Shown here: positions 63,001-64,000 of the stretch, one piece after another | Layout: every line of letters begins with the position of its first letter | How positions within the stretch are numbered: position 1 is the stretch's first letter | DNA from: Candidatus Kapaibacterium sp. | GTDB lineage: Bacteria; Bacteroidota; Ignavibacteria; Kapaibacteriales; NICIL-2 | Assembly (NCBI GenBank): GCA_026003475.1 | Contig: BPHJ01000001.1 | Span: 1,549,189 to 1,613,188, forward strand | Direction of reading: 5' to 3' | DNA length: 64,000 bases | Notes under the pieces: model-generated | What the model saw: only the letters and a program-made list of their open reading frames with translations | Databases searched by the model: none | Told to the model about the DNA's origin: nothing | Position numbers and translations under genes: made by a program

Positions 63001-64000
63001 TCGCAACCGTCACTGTTGCTGTTCCCCATCAACTCCGCACAGACCGCCCAGTTCGAGCCTCCCGTCCCCGTCGCCTGCACCGTCACGTTCTTGAACGTCA
63101 CGTAGTCGGCATTGAGCAACCGCACCGTCGGCTCACCTCCGGCAACTCCCGTCTCGTTCAACGCTGCTGTCTGCGTCGTCCCGCCGTTGTGCACAATGAT
63201 CACCGACGCCGCATTCCCGTTCTCCGACTGAAACACAATCGGGCGCGACTGCTGGTTCCCCGGCGGATTGGCGATGAACACATGACCACTGTACGTCCCC
63301 GGTCGAATGTTGAACGTCACCGCGCCTAATGTGCCACCTGCTGTAAGTTGATTTGCAGCAGCGACAACAGTCGGGAAATCTGGATTTGTCCCGCCAATCG
63401 TGTATGTCCCGCTCAAGGCTGCACCAAAGAGATACACTTTCGAATAGTCATTCGACGGGACCGGATCGGTCACGCCATTCGGATTCGACGTCCAAGCCTG
63501 CACCTGCAATGCTCCTACTTGAGGGAAGTTGAAAGAGCCAAGATTCACTGTCGTCGTCTGACCAGATGGAAGCGACCCAGTCCACTGCACCGGCGTTTGC
63601 GTCACACCGTTGACCGACCAGTTGACCGTCACACTCGTGATGGTATTGCCACCGTAGTTCTTGATCGTCGCCTGCACGGTGTTATTCCCCGGTGGGAATG
63701 GCGGCGGGGTTGATGTTGTCAGCGACGTAACACCTGCATCGTTATTCGCAATGATGTTGAGCATGAAATCTCGGAAGTCACCGTAGTTGTAGTAGGTCGT
63801 GTAGTTCCCGGCACACGGATGGTTTGCACCACTGTAGTACACGTAGTCAATGTAGTACCAATATCCGAACATGACCCGCATCCGCTTGGGTCCCATTGTC
63901 ACCGAACTTGGTATTGTAAACGAGCCGGAGGTACTTTGGTAAATGTAGTAGTACGATGCCACCTGCTCTCCTGCATCGAAGAAATCACCGTCGTTATTCC
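60090..64000 (-). CDS. second giant surface protein, 5' end outside the window (GEVED, CARDB, beta-helix, six Ig domains, T9SS tail)
   Basis: The frame is open to base 64000, so the start lies outside; 1303 residues are visible. The visible N-terminus reads as a GEVED domain: NNDGDFFDAGEQV, then SGSFTIPSSVTMGPKRMRVMFGYW, a cysteine-containing stretch and YGDFRDFMLNI, where most members have YGEVEDY. A CARDB-like domain follows (NDAGVTSLTTSTPPPFPPGN). Then comes the beta-helix and six Ig domains, encoded by the module shared with 54583-59727. The T9SS tail is of a different subtype, ending FHLSVPMLIVR. An alternative first codon (GTG, 63962) is not the start, since the frame continues upstream. 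Confidence 0.88.
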   Translation of the reverse strand, partial: NNDGDFFDAGEQVASYYYIYQSTSGSFTIPSSVTMGPKRMRVMFGYWYYIDYVYYSGANHPCAGNYTTYYNYGDFRDFMLNIIANNDAGVTSLTTSTPPPFPPGNNTVQATIKNYGGNTITSVTVNWSVNGVTQTPVQWTGSLPSGQTTTVNLGSFNFPQVGALQVQAWTSNPNGVTDPVPSNDYSKVYLFGAALSGTYTIGGTNPDFPTVVAAANQLTAGGTLGAVTFNIRPGTYSGHVFIANPPGNQQSRPIVFQSENGNAASVIIVHNGGTTQTAALNETGVAGGEPTVRLLNADYVTFKNVTVQATGTGGSNWAVCAELMGNSNSDGCDGVTFDGVVFSGRTSSSFVYNDILLLSNSAYHTGLVVKNCTFQNGSASLYVWRTTTPFMGGHQYVDNTFTNFYAGAIFSNVTDGLVIRRNVISSSSSGISAGVNIANNIGDFRFEKNRINLTGGQSTQAPGLLLQARLSSNPGAPLVANNFIRVSGALWGIRCANTSNTKVFHNTVYSDGYGSATMGVPVRVDGSTVGMSLNNNIFYAASGQSAAMDMQATGAFASLDYNTVYTPGSVIGYWGTTGVMKGGSGSELSAWRTTSGRSQNSQFAPIVFANVSSGDLSLTQVDSRLYGLGSTSNGTYNMGLRNDVPDDIFGNTRNRSEVYNGAHQIIPVISFNPQPPSQVVGCQGTTLTISGNAQVTYGAQLSYQWLRNGSPLLEGVNGYSGTRSGTLVISNSVQSLHEGDYVLYVTATGGADPLASPVIAVRVNAPIEIVQQPSSRILCRGQETALSVIANGTVLGYQWQKDGRAISGATNPILVIPNVDEASSGRYTCLLYGTCGTEQVVTQEAVVYIAPQTLIARQPERVAVAIGGTARLEVEPVSAQIPGYSPQYQWYRGSVALRDDGRITGTTTSELTIRNVRQSDIGEDYYCVVTGLCGSQTTQTAGLYVGQVSIDQVPQDVRVCSGQPAVLSVRASSNIPNAEYSYRWLKDGQPLSDGGVYSGTSTSVLRISRAGSSDAGEYTVEVTANPGGAVASAQAQVSVDEAPVITAEPQDVSVCEGQRAQLSVSASGGGLRYQWYVGGSALPGATQMTVEEVVTAAMNGVRVRCRVSNDCGQVESREAVLTVKTAPRIVEEPQGGEVSRGGVYRLRVVAEGEGLRYQWKKDGQVIPGATGSEYAIANFSSSDAGQYVVEVSNECGSVTSSQVEVVLSSVEDETIAAGYAIHVEPQPVNARATVVVTAPLGVDVRLDIVDINGRHVATVWQGKSGQAQFQVETDVSMLASGVYRCVLRSGTFHLSVPMLIVR
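60305..63338 (-). repeat. 3,034-bp duplicated domain cassette, copy 2
   Basis: Partner of 54798-57831. Immediately outside it, the protein encoded on either side diverges: NARATVVVTAPLGV here versus NARGDVVVVAPQGS in copy 1 at the 3' side, and distinct CARDB sequences at the 5' side. Confidence 0.9.

Noticed and set aside
54583-64000. Tandem repeat or CRISPR-like array in the 54-64 kb region
   Set aside because: The repetition is of protein domains and of one large cassette; there are no short direct repeats with unique spacers.
1-64000. tRNA, rRNA, insertion sequence or prophage genes
   Set aside because: No cloverleaf-like or rRNA-like stretch, transposase or phage protein was seen in any of the gaps between the genes; a covariance-model scan would settle the small RNAs.

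Overview
The window is one continuous, gene-dense stretch of a bacterial chromosome of about 55-57 percent GC. Everything points to the Bacteroidota-Chlorobiota (FCB) group. Three tandem secreted proteins end in the type IX secretion (T9SS) C-terminal sorting domain. Outer-membrane barrels and a TonB-dependent receptor with an N-terminal carboxypeptidase-regulatory-like domain are present. Many genes are preceded by the Bacteroidota-type -7 element TAnnTTTG, once with a well-spaced TTTG -33 box. The flagellar-type genes motB, fliW and csrA are unusual for classical Bacteroidota and fit a basal lineage such as Kapabacteria or Ignavibacteria better. That placement is an inference; there is no rRNA here to confirm it.

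Layout. 1-3359: end of kdsB, yebC, and a pntA-selD pair. 3515-7013: two M16 peptidase subunits. 7189-9164: a deoxyhypusine-synthase-like gene coupled to a secreted unknown. 9147-11968: ribH and a secreted beta-propeller protein. 12085-15707: an IleRS2-type ileS and a small membrane protein. 15727-22442: a DUF2723 membrane protein, a MoxR ATPase, a dicarboxylate symporter, thioredoxin and an orphan histidine kinase. 22417-26750: purine nucleoside phosphorylase, a Gfo/Idh/MocA oxidoreductase and nadB. 26860-32925: an EF-G-like GTPase, an SRPBCC protein, an outer-membrane barrel, a lipoprotein and an acyl-CoA dehydrogenase. 32935-36115: murF, a thioesterase and tyrS. 36219-38123: motB-fliW-csrA-response regulator. 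38132-42824: thrS with a barrel-like protein, a STAS protein and a haloperoxidase-like lipoprotein. 43010-51594: a TonB receptor, rlmN, an OppC-like permease, grpE-dnaJ, hslO and PAP2. 51667-52836: anmK.

52906-64000 is the most unusual part. Three consecutive minus-strand genes encode Ig-domain T9SS cargo proteins. The two giant ones share a 3,034-bp module (54798-57831 and 60305-63338) that is about 99.6 percent identical with no net indel. Their N-terminal and C-terminal parts have diverged. The edges are abrupt, so the module looks like a recently duplicated or gene-converted domain cassette. Its codon use also differs from the flanking parts of the same genes. Two of the three genes share a promoter layout, a leader of about 220 nt and a conserved CATGTTCCAC box 16 nt before the start codon.

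I see no tRNA or rRNA genes, CRISPR arrays, insertion sequences or phage genes. Tail-to-tail gene pairs are packed tightly and several overlap.
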